DNA of 64,000 nt from Earliella scabrosa (Eukaryota > Basidiomycota > Agaricomycetes > Polyporales > Polyporaceae): positions 434,001 through 498,000 of the forward strand of contig JABYQQ010000017.1 of assembly GCA_022605405.1 (NCBI GenBank). The letters run 5' to 3'. Each line of letters begins with the position of its first letter. Position 1 is the first letter of the stretch. Of this stretch, positions 25,981 to 36,857 are shown one piece after another. Below the pieces are notes generated by a model that was not told the DNA's origin, did no database searches, and saw nothing but the letters and a program-made list of their open reading frames with translations. The position numbers and the translations under genes were made by a program.

Positions 25981-26461
25981 TAGTTTGTTGTGTCCCACCG
26001 CAGATATACCCCTACGCAGATCTCCTAATCAGTCTTGTTCATGACGACCGCTCTCAACGCCCCGCCATTCCGAGTCCTTCCCCTATACACTTACAGGATA
26101 ATAGCCTCTGTTGATGCCCTCTCATTGATGATGTTCACGCTCATTACATTTGACTAATGCACCACCAAGTAGATTCCCGTAGAACCTAGTGGCACGTGTG
26201 CCTGATGCATGATTGTCTACCGTAATCAATGACGCCTAATGGTTTCTCTGCCACAGTGCGAATGAGTGATCATATTGAAAATGCACTGAATAGACCCCAA
26301 TAACAGTGCGCTGATATGCGATGCATGGGCGATAATCTTCTCTCAATAAACCAGAATGAGTTCTATTCAGCTGGGTGCATGGCAAATAAGAGCTCAAGCT
26401 AAAATATGCTAAACTATCGCATCTCTGGGAACATTTGGTGTACATTTGTCAATATTTGACC
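25981..26461. other. right noncoding part of the Plavaka element
   Basis: About 480 bp, distinctly AT-richer than the genes on either side, without a supportable reading frame. It holds the 3' end of the DUF6532 transcript and subterminal sequence leading to the right inverted repeat. Confidence 0.5.
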
Positions 26462-26489
26462 TAATGTGCTGGGGGGGAAATCCCTGATG
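26462..26489 (-). repeat. Plavaka right terminal inverted repeat
   Basis: Ends GGGGGGGAAATCCCTGATG, the reverse complement of the left end apart from the length of the C/G run, followed by the second AA of the target duplication. Confidence 0.85.
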
Positions 26490-27510
26490 AAGGGGGGGAT
26501 TCAGACCCTGATCATGTCACTATCATTGTCTTGTATGTCGACGACCTACTTCTCATGGGGAAAAGTCGTGTACAGATTGACAAGGTCAAGAAGGCGCTAG
26601 GCAAGCAGTACAAGATGACGGACTTAGGTCCGGTACAGCGATTCCTTGGTCTACGCATACGTCGAGATCGTCAAGCTAAGACACTCGACATCGACCAGGA
26701 AGAGTACATCGAGGCTATTCTGGAGAACCATCAGATGGCTAACTGTACGCCTGTGCGCACTCCTCTTCCCTCTGGTGCCGTGCTCGAAGCCGCTCAGACG
26801 GAGGCATCGGCAAAACTTCTCAAGCGTTTCCAGAGCTTGATGGGCAGTCTTCTCTATGCCTGTCTTGGGACGCGACCCGACATCGCGTTTGCCATCAGCC
26901 GTCTCGGTAAATACAGCGCTAACCCCTCGGAAGCACATCTTCACTATCTCCAATACGTGCTTCGCTATCTCAGGGGGACTTCACATTATCGTCTGCGCTA
27001 TGACGGAGCGTCTAATGCCGGTTTGATCGCGTTTTCCGATTCAGACTGGGCAGAGGATCGCGATGATAGGCACTCGCAAACTGGCTTCATCTTCAAGATG
27101 GCAGGTGGCGCAATCTCATGGGCGTCGCGACGGCAGCCGACGATTTCGCTCTCTTCTACTGAGGCGGAATACAAGGCAGCGTCAGACACCAGCCGTCAGA
27201 TGATGTGGCTAAGGACGTTTGGAGATGAGTTAGGGGACGACATGAGTGCGTCTACGCCCATGTGTATGGATAACCATGGCGCGATCTTCCTCTCTGAGAA
27301 CCCAGCCATCGACAGGCGTACCAAGCACATAGAGGTCCACTACCATTTTGTGCGCGAGTATCTCGCCAGTGGGAGTATGGACATCTATTACATCGCGAGC
27401 AAGGAGAATCTGGCAGATGCGCTAACGAAGAATGTCACCTTCTCTGTGGTTGACTACTTCGTACAGCACTCTGGTCTCATTTCTTCCTCCGCGTCTTGAA
27501 CGAGTGGGAG

Positions 27511-28109
27511 TGTTGAACAATGGACTACGAACAGTAGACGCGCATTAGGCGCTATGGGCACTGCTTCTTACGATAGATCTTAGGCTGTGCTTCTTTCTTT
27601 CCATATTAGGTATACGTTGTACGATACACATGGTTACTAGGCTTCTCTTTTGTCCAGTCCATTCCAGTGCGTTCTTCTACGCTCCGGACTCTTCTTAGAC
27701 TGTTCCAGATCGTCCTTGTGACCATACTTTGTTCTCCATTTGTCGTTATCTTTGTTCTGTCTGAGTCATCCTTCGTCGCTCCTTACTCATCCTCGACTCA
27801 CTCTGACTCAGACACATCACATGCCCTCCTTACTATCGCTTACTCATGCAGCTCCTTTACGGTATATAAGGAGGACTCTCTGGGACTCGTCTCCTCAGTC
27901 TTTCACTCACTGACTGAGGAGTAAGTACTCGTCTTACCTATGCGTTCATATGCTCTTACTTACAAGTACCTGTGTAGCTTGTCTGTCCGCTCACTTACTA
28001 GGTACTTGGCATTATGCTAATATAGTCTTTCACTCACTGACTGAGGACTTGTCTGTCCGCTCACTTACTAGTCGCTTGCGACATCGCCTCACAGGTTCTC
28101 ACTCCATCA
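27511..28109 (+). repeat. Copia copy 1, 3' LTR
   Basis: 599 bp, preceded by a short purine tract (GAGTGGGAG) and followed by the GGTAT target duplication. Where I compared it with the 5' LTR the two were the same. Confidence 0.97.
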
Positions 28110-28923
28110 GGTATACGGTCTCGAAAATGCGAACATTCATGTCGCGGGCCTCTTTTGATGTGAAGGGCAGACTCATCATCATGAACACATCTGCGAGGCC
28201 TTGGACTCCTACACCCAAAGCCCGCGTCTTCTTCGCGGAGGTAGCGGCCTGACCGGTGGGGTACCTGGCAACGTCGATGAGACGATCGGTGTTTCGAACG
28301 ACCAGCTTGGAAATGGCGTGGAGGGAGTCGAAGTCGAAGGTTTTGTCTCGCCTGACAAACTTGGGCAACGCGATAGAAGCGAGTGTACACACAGCAGGCT
28401 CAGCAACTGAGGAGTACTGAACGATCTCCGTACAGAGATTGGAGGACTGGATCACGCCCAGGTGCTTCTGGTTGTTGCGGTCTATGAAAGGCACGGTTTG
28501 TATTAGGAGTCTGTGCAATGTTCGAGAGAGTCACGTACGATTGATGTTGTCTTGGTACAGAACGAAGGGCGCCCCGCACTCAGCTTGAGCATCACAGATC
28601 ACCTTCCAAAGTTCGTTGGCGGGAAGCGTGGCAATGGGTTTGACCGCCGTGATGCATCGGTTGTACTCCGCGGTGAAGTCTTCACCGTACAGCGTACAGA
28701 GTTTGGGGGCGTCCACGGGGTCGAAGAGATACCAATCTCCTTCATCGTTCAGTCGCTGCATGCTGTGGTAAATGTCAGCGGGACGGCATGACATTCTGTT
28801 AAAGAGGGAGTCCTCACAAGACGTCGGGAATCCACAGCGCGGGAAACAAGAACCGCAATCGATCTGCCTCATGAACACGCCGCGTTCTGCAGACCACGAA
28901 GGCCTGAACGTCTCCGTGCCAAA

Positions 28924-29639
28924 TAGTGCCGTAGGGTCAGGTCATACGACTGGTCAATGACTGGAAAATAACCGTAACTGATGTGTAAATAACCTGACCA
29001 TAACCGTTTACAATCAGTTATGGTTATGGTCATGGTCACGGTCATTGATAATGACAAGAATTGAATAACTGCAGATGACTGGTTATGACCAGTCATATTT
29101 TACCTGCTAAGACCAGTCATGACTGGTCATTGACTGGTTATATAAAAGACATCAACTGATCAAATACAATGTACAATAGAAACACTTGACATATATTAAA
29201 TTCAGCAGCTCTGGCAAGTGGAAAATAACAGTCTCTAGTTAACTCTGGTCTAATCAAACAGATCAAAGATGCTCAGTGCTGTCTATAGACAGACTGAATG
29301 ACAGATCAATATTCATATCACTATCAATCCATGTAAATATAGAAGGCTCTCTCCAGTAATAAGCATGAAAATTCCTTTTGTATTACATTTAAGATGTTTT
29401 CCTAACCTGGTGGATCAAATGACTGGTCTTAACTTGATCTGACCAGTTATAACTGGTCATAACTGCATGTTCAGTCATGACCGGTCAATGACCGGAACTG
29501 GACCGTAACTGAACTGATGATAACCTGACCGAAAGATCAGTCAGGTCATGAGCCATCTGCTGAAGATCAGTCATGGTCATGGTCATGGTCATGGCCCAGA
29601 GGGGTCAATGATCTGACTTGACCTGACCCTACGGCACTA
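28924..29639. mobile_element. hAT-type MITE in an RNR large-subunit exon
   Basis: 716 bp AT-rich insert bounded by a perfect 21 bp terminal inverted repeat starting TAGTGCCGTAGGGTC, with an exact 8 bp target duplication GTGCCAAA (28916-28923 and 29640-29647). Eight-base duplications and ends of the TAGNG type are hAT hallmarks. There is no transposase frame, so it is non-autonomous. The interior is built of many variants of ACTGGTCAT and GGTCATG, including four tandem GGTCATG-type units near the right end. Excision with one duplication copy restores YLPIWH-GDVQAF in the RNR frame. Confidence 0.92.
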
Positions 29640-31040
29640 GTGCCAAATAGGAAGGTACACGGTGGCTGCGGACGGGCGACGCTTGCGGCTTGCAATGCAA
29701 TAACCCGCGTGACTGTCGTAGACCTTCATCAACGCCATGACGCCAGGTTGACGAACAGGATCGAGTCTGCAAGGCAATTGTCAGTGAAAATAGTACGAAG
29801 TCGGGGTACGAAGGCGGAGCTCCCAGCTCACCGTTTGCAAGGGACCGCGCCAAGCGAAAGGCCGACGCCTCCATCCGCCATCCAATATCCGTCTGTATCG
29901 GCGACGTGACGGAGAAGAGTTCTCGGACACTGCGGGTCAGGCTGAGTGAGGAAGCATGATGCATAGTACGCAGTCTTCGTCCCAGCGTTGAAAAGTGTCG
30001 GGGATGCATGAGTATAGAGTTGTTTTGACAGTGCATCGTACGTCTCCAACGCGCTTCCAATGTTTGAGCCGTGGATAGCCAACGCGGTCCGCATATACAT
30101 GAACTGAGGACGTTCGATAAGACCGTCTCGCAGCCGTATGAGGTACGAGTGCATCATGGTCTGAATTGCAGGGCTGAAGTCCCAAGACTCAGCATTCAAC
30201 GACTATAAAAAGACATAGCAACCGTGACTTACTACGTGAAAGTGTAGTCCCTGGCGTGGACGATGGCCGTGTCGAGGACATACGCGTTCTTGGCGACGAT
30301 GTTGATGATGTCAGGCTCAAACACGGCGGAGCGGCCTATTATAACAATGTCAGGGACTAGACCAGAGCAGTACTCGTCACGATAGCACACCGTTTATGAT
30401 GATCCAATCAGCAAAGGAGGTCCCTGTCCGCTTGTGGATGTCAGAGACACAAAGTCTCCCTGCGAGCAGCGAGTACACCGGGTGACGAGTGCTCATCCCG
30501 GCTACTGTCATAGCAGTGAAATCCTGAGAGCGCTAGTCAGTGAATAGACCACAAAGGAGGATCGCGGAGGAATCAAGGATACTGACTATGAGTTCCTGCG
30601 ACGTGATCTGGATTGGCAAACCAGCCTGGACTTTTGACACAATTCTGAGGTTGAGGAGGATGAGTAGGACGTCGCAGAGAATGTACCAAGTATCAATGTA
30701 CCCTTCGAAGTCTATGTCCATGTCTCGTAGGTCCCAGCACAACTGTGTTAAGAAAGTTAGCGACGGTATGGTTTCAGTTCAAAGACTCACCTTTCGCAGA
30801 CAGACTCGGAGCTTGATACAATATCTGTCAGACACAGGCGGTAGACCTGTAACATATTCACGTACCTTTGCCGGCTCGAACGCCTGCAATCGGCTGCTCT
30901 AAATCAGCGGGGAGCGTGGGCAGACGACATGCAGTGCTTACTTGCCTACACAAGCAAGTCAGCGTGTTGTATAAGGGGGAACGTCGTCCACACGTACCGC
31001 GCTTGAGAACAGTGGCGTAATCCGGAGGGGTTTCGTTCAT

Positions 31041-31787
31041 ATTGTTTTGTGTTGAAGAGGATGAGTGCGGGATGTACGACGTGCCACGCTCTGTTTAAAA
31101 GGAGCTGGATTTGAGCATTGATCTGTCTCAGGAGGACGTGACGCCGGAAGAGGTGAATTCTGGATGCTGTGCGTGCGAACATGTCAATAACAACGCGAAC
31201 CTTTCCTGTCCAATGAGGATCTGGACAGGGTCGCGGAACGCTGGTTGGTCCTCAATCGTCCAACCAGGTCGTCGAACGGGGATGCCGACATCAAGTCACA
31301 GCCCCGCAGCAGCTCCGCAGCTATGAGTCAGTGTGGATAACAGCTTCTCCATCATCGGCGAGATGGTTACATGCGCTGAACCTGATTCATACCAAACCTG
31401 ACTGCGCGATATGACTCGTCGTCCTCCTTTGGATCTACAGTATTGGCGTTGATCTGAGCAAGAGATTGGTCTGTATTTCAGGATGGGCGGCACGCTTGCC
31501 CGAGGCATGTCGGGATTGGGAGGCAGACGACGCTGTACGCAGAGTACAGTCCGATCGGGTTGAGCTGCGGTGCCGAATGGCGTGCTGTGTCGTGTGAATG
31601 ACTTGAAGTCCGGTTATATACCTATGGTGAGCTTACAGACAATATCCGGATTGACTCAGACCTCGGGAGCTGTTGTGGGGAGCGATTGTACACCATAACA
31701 TCGCAAGTCATGCGCACCTGCCAAAATACCGAATAAAGCGTGAAGCCGGACTGCGCGTTCGGTATAAAGCCGCAAGACAGATCCACG
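31041..31787. other. intergenic region between RNR large subunit and an unknown gene
   Basis: Region between two outward-facing genes, so it must hold both promoters. A TATA-like TTATATA occurs at about 31614-31620. A 70-codon minus-strand frame (31296-31508) has no recognisable motif and I do not support it. Confidence 0.4.
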
Positions 31788-33351
31788 ATGGAGCGTAGAG
31801 CCATATTCCCCTTGATTCTTTCCCTCAGGATGCCTGCAGACGTGAAAGAAACGCTCAACAAATGGAGAATGCAGTCTTTAAGGGTCTCCGACTTGCCATA
31901 CTCCGAGGCAGTCATGTCTCTATCTGGAAGACACCCTATGATCGAGGCTAAGAAGACAGGCCCACGAGAGTGGACGGTGAGTACAATGTTTCGAGTCCTG
32001 GCAAGGTGCGCTCACGAGGCAACTAGATGTGTAAAGTTGGAACAAACGAAACCGCGGTGTTCTTCTTTGCGGCGGTGTTCGAAGATTCGGACGACTACTA
32101 CACAGGGAACCTTGTTCTCGACGACAACGAGATCCCCCCTGGGATAGCGGAAGACAAAGTGTCAGTCTCTGTTGCTAAGGCCTCAAAAGCGAACTGACCG
32201 TTGTCTTTGTCAGGGAAAAATACGCAGGGTACAAGTGTAATTATTCCTACGCTTTCAACACTCTGAACGACCCAGATCTATACGCGTATCAGAGCGTAAG
32301 TGAATATGCAACTTCAGTGAGTGTCCGCTGATGAGTGGTGTCTGCAGGCGTTGGACACGTACATGAAGACAGTGCCTGGGTTCAACACTGCAGAGCTTGA
32401 GCGGCGCACGTGGCAATCTGGTAATTCAGGTTACAGCAACGCAGTATTCTGGATGAGCGTTCCGATGTTCGTCCGAGCGGAATTTGGCAAGAGGAAGCCG
32501 GCTGCTCCGGAATATCTGCATCCATGGGTGGTACAGGCTGCTAGACGGTCACGACGTTACAGGCCAAACCCTGCTAGGCCTGCGGTGCGAGCTTTGGACG
32601 AAGGTCGCCTACGTGACATCCGCCAGTGCTTCCCTGAAGTCCTGTACCCTGGTGATGTGGTCGCAATTCGCTTCACCGTGACCTATACCGAGACCGAGAA
32701 GGACTGGCACCCTGGATTCTTGCTCACGGACGTAGTCCGTGTTTGTCACGGCCCAATGTCCACGCAAGCTATCGGGGATGCGTCTCACGAAGTCGTGTCG
32801 GCACCTGTCGCATTGGACGAGGGAGAGATTGTGGACGGTGAGTGCGAGCAGAAATAATGTGCGATAATTACTCACACGTCTGTTCGGAAGAGGACGAGCC
32901 GATAGCGGATGCAGTCCAGGTCGAAGGCGGAGCGGCCCCGGCATTGCAAGAGGAGAGAAATGGCGAGAGGCCGGTCGACCTCATGGACGCAGACCCGATT
33001 CCTGGCACACCCCACGGTGATGATATCGAATTGAGAGCGGAAGAACAGAGCGAGTTGGAGGGAAACCCTCGATCTATGGAGGTCGATCGGCCGACGGCCG
33101 ATGACAGAGAGTTCGTCATAATACCAGATCGTGAAGATGGACTCACGGAGGAGGAAGGCTACGTGTCATCCTCGGTGTCGTCTGTCACGCGAAGCTCCCA
33201 TTCGGATGATTCGGTAACGGAAGCCATCGACAACATGTCGATGAGTACGCTGTTGTCGACGTCGAAGGCGAAGGGCAAAGGACGGAAGAAGCCGCTCCAA
33301 GGAGCTGAGGACGACCTGCCGTCGAAGAAAAGAAAGGGCGAGAACCGTTAA
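31788..33351 (+). CDS. protein of unknown function, nuclear-type tail
   Basis: Five exons (31788-31976, 32027-32160, 32214-32295, 32348-32837, 32891-33351) join into one frame of 452 codons including the stop, every intron having GT-AG ends and matching phase. I do not recognise the family. The first two thirds look globular (ETAVFFFAAVFEDSDDYY, YAFNTLNDPDLYAYQS, LYPGDVVAIRFTVTYTETE, DWHPGFLLTDVVRV). The last exon is acidic and Ser-rich and ends in Lys/Arg clusters (KGKGRKKPLQ, KKRKGENR) resembling a bipartite nuclear signal. An in-frame upstream ATG at 31740 is also possible. Confidence 0.7.
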
Positions 33352-34201
33352 GGTATGTTGGTACACTTCATTCCGGCTGAAATTTTTTGACAAAGGACGA
33401 TGAGCCGGAACTGCTTGCGGTGCATCGTACAGTCGCTATGAGAACATGACGAAGAACACATGCGCTTTAACTTGATCTGTATTGATTACATAGCTTGTCG
33501 AGAGAACTGTAATATTTGGACTGACGGTACAATTCATATCGATTGTGCTCTGCGTAGTGGACTGTGACTTGAGTAATAGTAGTTGAGACGGTAGACACGG
33601 GGATGGTGCATGGAGCTAGGAAAGCTGGGGTACTAAGTCGCAGTTGGCAGTTAGCAGCGTGAACCTATAGAACGCATGAAGGATCATAGCTTTTAAATGA
33701 CCTGCTATGTATAAGGCGTGGTGCTGCAGTGGTAATGCCGCGGTGATCATATGCGGAAATTTGCATCATAGACGCTTAGTTCGATTCCCGTTGGGATCAT
33801 TTGTCCCTTAGGTGTGACTCTATTTTTGACAACATCACACAAGAGTGCATTGTGAACGTCTATGTCGGGGTGTATTTTCTCAGAAATGTCGAGTTGAAGT
33901 CCTCAACATTGATAGCAAGCTATGAACCGATCTCGGTTTTACTATCAATGCGAATTCTGCTATCAGGGAAAGCTGCGCGTGAATGCTAGATAAAATTGCG
34001 AGTGTGGCATTCATGCATACCGCTCACTTACCTTCGCTGGAAACCGGTGCTACGACTGTGCAGCAGTTGAGGTGTTGGGACTACGCTGTTCAACATTCTC
34101 CCTGCGCGACGATAATTACCGATAGCAAAGGGCTAGCATGGGCAACGACATACGATTTGGGGATCCTTCGAGGCCATAAACCAAACACGCGCTTCTCATG
34201 T
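33352..34201. other. intergenic region with a tRNA-like A/B box pair
   Basis: No gene found. At about 33715-33800 a sequence with an A-box-like GGTGCTGCAGTGGTAATGCC and a B-box-like TTAGTTCGATTCCCG occurs, but acceptor and D stems do not pair, so it is not a working tRNA; a tRNA-derived SINE or decayed copy is possible. The rest is AT-richer spacer. Confidence 0.4.
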
Positions 34202-35351
34202 TCACCGAAGAACCGTCGTCCGGCAATGGAGCGATGAGGATGTCTCTATTGGTGCACCAAAAATTAGTACGAAGTCCATTGGACTGAAGCATATGCTTAC
34301 AACACGCCATTCCAAGATGGGCTGGTCGGCGTCGGTGGATGAAAGAGAAATGTCGTCGTTGTGATGCTGTTGAATATACTGACGCGCATCCTCGGTAATA
34401 TTGTGCTTGCTAACACGAAGAAAGCGGCGACCGACTCACTGCCGTTTCACGTAGACATTGCTCTGGTTCAGCAGGAAGTAGCGTAGAAGTGGTTGTTGTC
34501 CCGAGAATCGGCACGGACTCCATTGTTTTGCTTTGAAGGCAGGCCTCTCCCTTACGCTGTAAGCAAAGATCAAAGATCAGCGATATACATGAGTTTACGG
34601 AGAACAGACTTTCAGAGCGCGAGCTAAGACTTCAGAAGGTATGTAGTGATGCCGTCCAACGTCTACGAGGAGAACGTCATGTGAATGTACTATCTTGAGG
34701 AATGTGAGCTCACCCGCAGGCGTGACATCCTTTACAGGTTGCAACGAGTGTATAATTTGTTTCTGAAGAGGTATGAAGATCAATGGTGTTTCAGTTTGAA
34801 ATAATTTGTGACGGCGAGAGCCATCGGTACGGATGCAAACCTCTTCCGGAAGGCTTTGAACGCTGCGATGAACGTCGTCCTCCTGTATGTCGTCTTGAGT
34901 GGAAGTTGACGAAGCTCGACAGGCACATTCATAGCAAGCAGAGTTGCGAAAGCCCTTGTTCCTGTTAGATCTGCGAACGAGAACCGACTAGAGACCTACA
35001 GGTGACGTGCACTTGAGACACGGAATAGACACGAACCAGGGTGTTGTTGTGGGATGTATAGTACATGCGGGAGGTAAGAATCTCTGTGTAACGTGAAGTG
35101 AGCTTACATCATAGCTGATCGCATTCACTCACTTGGACGATTGGGGCCTTCAGTGATGGCAAGGGGAATGGTGGTAGTTCAAGGAGGCCTTCGTCAGCAA
35201 CATAAGTTGCTGGACAGGTACCGCTATGTGCATGATTACACTGTACGTGACAGTCGAGCTGTATGCTCATTGAGAGAGAGAGTTGAAGGGCAGTAGAGAA
35301 CGTGATTGAACTAAGACGAAGAGGATATGAAGTACCACTCTTTACGTCCAC
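34202..35351 (-). CDS. protein of unknown function, four exons
   Basis: Read right to left: 35133-35351, 34599-34954, 34440-34556 and 34202-34409, joining into one frame of 300 codons including the stop with GT-AG introns and matching phases. The first exon is Ser/Leu-rich, then Cys/His-containing (LDCHVQCNHAHSGTCPATYV). The middle is globular-looking (TPLIFIPLQKQIIHSLQPV, DVLLVDVGRHHYIPSEVL) and the third exon is basic (RPAFKAKQWSPCRFSGQQP). No family was recognised. The join between the first and second exons skips a further possible small exon and is the least certain part. Confidence 0.6.
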
Positions 35352-35751
35352 TTATATACGACTGTCGAGAACCACATAGGTCGAGTGGACGTGATAGACG
35401 CATGGCGAAGCATTAAACTTGGTACTCACGTCCGGAAACAATGGTGGGGATTGGTTGCTTCTATGTCGGCTTTGACCGGAAGTTGGGCTTACGTTGCACC
35501 CGAGGTGTTCGGCTCCCATGTGGAGCGCCGCTGACTGGCGCGCGGAGTGCTAAGGATAAGTACAAAACACGCAGGCGTTAATACATAGTACAGATTTCGA
35601 GTCCAGCAGTGCAAAGATGAGCCGGAAACTGTCACTTCCGTTTTCTACCGTCCACCTCTCGCGCGCTTTTCATTCAGAGGGAGGTGGCAACTTCCTCAAC
35701 GAAGCGCGAAGCCTGCGCCACACGGGCTAAACTTGGATCAGGTACCAGTGT
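35352..35751. other. intergenic spacer
   Basis: About 400 bp upstream of the preceding minus-strand gene and downstream of an F-box gene. No coding or RNA signal seen. Confidence 0.4.
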
Positions 35752-36857
35752 CTAGAATGCACTGTTCAGACTCACCGAGACGCGAGGAAACGGTTTTTTG
35801 ATCCTCCAGCCCCGCTTCATATGCACTATGCACATCGGTTCAAGCGGGTCGTGGAGATATTTGCGGAATGGAAGCACTATAGCGTCCACGTCGCCAAAGT
35901 AAGAGTCGTCCCAGGTAGACGGGTCTCGCAACGGGCGTGCCCAACTACCACCGGCTATTTCGAAGCCGCGTGTTTCATACTTGGCGAGAGCAGCTTTGTC
36001 CCTTTCGGACTCGATACTGACTCTCAAGATTCCTCGGCGCGTCAGCGTTCCGTCAGGGAAACCGCAGGCACAAGCGTCTGGAGTGATGAAGTTCATCACA
36101 AGAGTCGTCCAATAAAAGTGCAGGGGAGTAAGTGGGGAGTGAACTGCGCTCCGGATGATGTCGACGTGGAGGTTAGTTTCGGTACGAAAGCGCAACACTT
36201 GGCGGATGCCGTTGGTTCCAGGCCGCGCGGAACGACGGGGGGCGCGAGGACTGTTAGGCACGGAGCGGAACTGTATCTTGGGGTCCTTTGTCACTATAGA
36301 GATGAAGGTATCGAACATGCGATCAGGAACATAGATATCCAAGTCGTGAGGAGTCCAGTGTTCTCCAGGGAGGAAGAACTTGAGCGCGACGGATCCGGAT
36401 ATGATAGCGCCGCATGCCCGAAGTATTGCATCGAAGTAGTCGAGATCGACCACGAATGGGCCAACGCATGCGACATAGCGTTGTCTGAGAATGGTGCCGA
36501 CGACTGTGTAGTAAGCGCGACAGGTTCGTCTCCAACGCGCTAGGCACGAGACATCGCTTTGGTGTATGATCGATAGTACGATGTCCTCTGGCACGCTGCA
36601 GGCATGAGTGAGCGTATGCCATCATTGAGAGGAAGACAGTGCTCATACCGAACAGGGTTGTGGAACGCACTGTGAGTTGGACAGGTTTCGGTGATAGCGA
36701 CAGAAATGGTCTGAAGCGAAGGTACCGTTACCATTTGCAGCTGTGTGTTCGTTGCGGCACTGAATGGTGTACAATCAGGATGGTTCAGCTGCGGCATTCG
36801 TGAAGGGAATGACCTTGGACCGCTGCTCGTAGCGTGAGGGTTTATAGGGTTACTCAT
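35752..36857 (-). CDS. F-box protein with a nucleotidyltransferase-like segment (1)
   Basis: Two exons, 36649-36857 and 35752-36595, give 351 codons including the stop; the second would otherwise start at a GTG, and the intron (36596-36648) restores an ATG start. A degenerate F-box occupies about residues 70-115 (PEDIVLSIIHQSDVSCLARW, then RRTCRAYYTVV). It is followed by ISGSVALKFFLP and HDLDIYVPD, a Gly-Ser plus Asp-x-Asp pair like the core of minimal nucleotidyltransferase folds, and later MNFITPDACACGFPDGTL. F-box proteins recruit substrates to SCF ubiquitin ligases; the nucleotidyltransferase reading is inference. A further 5' exon at about 36955-37155 (GKTIFSDAVIGLVIHNGA) may belong to it. 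It has a diverged relative at 42033-43154. Confidence 0.7.

Larger units (their letters stand above)
18953..26489. mobile_element. Plavaka/CMC-type DNA transposon nested in Copia copy 1
   Basis: Comparison with the uninterrupted Copia copy defines the ends exactly: the empty site reads CGACAAGGGGGGG and the filled site has AA on both sides, a 2 bp target duplication as in CACTA/CMC-like elements. Ends are inverted repeats beginning CATCAGGGATTT. The 7537 bp element carries two divergent genes: a Plavaka-type transposase (-) and a DUF6532 protein (+). Both reading frames look complete, and the host retrotransposon is itself young, so this transposon has moved very recently. Confidence 0.92.
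15263..27499 (+). pseudogene. Copia copy 1 Gag-Pol polyprotein, interrupted in reverse transcriptase
   Basis: Starts at MASSDDEPFD and is collinear with the uninterrupted copy at 51270-55961. The first part (15263-18952) encodes Gag, the zinc knuckle CEHCGKTNHDSSNC, protease motif LMDSGASQH, the GAG-pre-integrase segment HRRWGHPG, integrase (D-D-E with PQQNGRAERFNR) and the first part of reverse transcriptase up to YVYRRQ. After the 7.5 kb Plavaka insertion, coding resumes at about 26492 with the catalytic YVDDLLL and RNase H (DSDWAEDRDD, SSTEAEYKA) to a stop at 27497-27499. No other lesion was seen. It differs from copy 2 at a few residues, including one extra Ala-Pro repeat in the proline-rich linker. 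Confidence 0.95.
14144..28109 (+). mobile_element. Copia LTR retrotransposon copy 1, carrying a nested DNA transposon
   Basis: Ty1/Copia-type element with 599 bp LTRs (TG...CA), inserted in an exon of the RNR large-subunit gene with a GGTAT duplication. Order: LTR, primer-binding site, about 500 bp leader without a convincing gene, one polyprotein frame, a short purine tract (27501-27510) and the second LTR. The polyprotein is interrupted at 18953-26489 by a Plavaka-type transposon. Without that insertion the element would be about 6.4 kb, as copy 2. I saw no difference between its two LTRs where I compared them, including the 85-codon frame inside each, so the insertion is recent. Confidence 0.97.
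12976..31040 (-). pseudogene. RNR1: ribonucleotide reductase large subunit (class Ia R1), diverged, split by two transposons
   Basis: R1 reduces ribonucleoside diphosphates together with R2 to supply dNTPs. Read from right to left: start at 31040 (MNETPPDY), several short exons down to 30233, 29832-30173, then 29648-29766 and 28818-28923 as one exon cut by a MITE, 28539-28762, then 28115-28481 and 13883-14143 as one exon cut by the nested Copia, 13708-13832, 13488-13657 and 12976-13428. Without the insertions the frame can be followed to about 878 residues, near the family length. Visible motifs are HASPTLFNAGT followed by ASCFL (redox Cys), ALWIPDVF, NLCTEIVQYSS (catalytic Asn-Cys-Glu), VCTLASIALP (second redox Cys), RALGVGVQGLADVF, MPTASTSHILGN, FIDQSQSM and GLKTGVYYMRT (radical-transfer Tyr pair). 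It is clearly diverged: YLPIWHGDVQAF stands where the family has YLEPWHADIF, and the N-terminal ATP-cone is weak. The C-terminus is a long Ser/Asp/Glu-rich tail ending in SQCCGA instead of a spaced Cys pair. I call it disrupted; if both inserts were spliced out it could still be expressed. Confidence 0.9.

Noticed and set aside
28924..29639. CRISPR-like or satellite array
   Set aside because: Short motifs vary and are not regularly spaced; terminal repeats and target duplication show a MITE in a eukaryotic genome.
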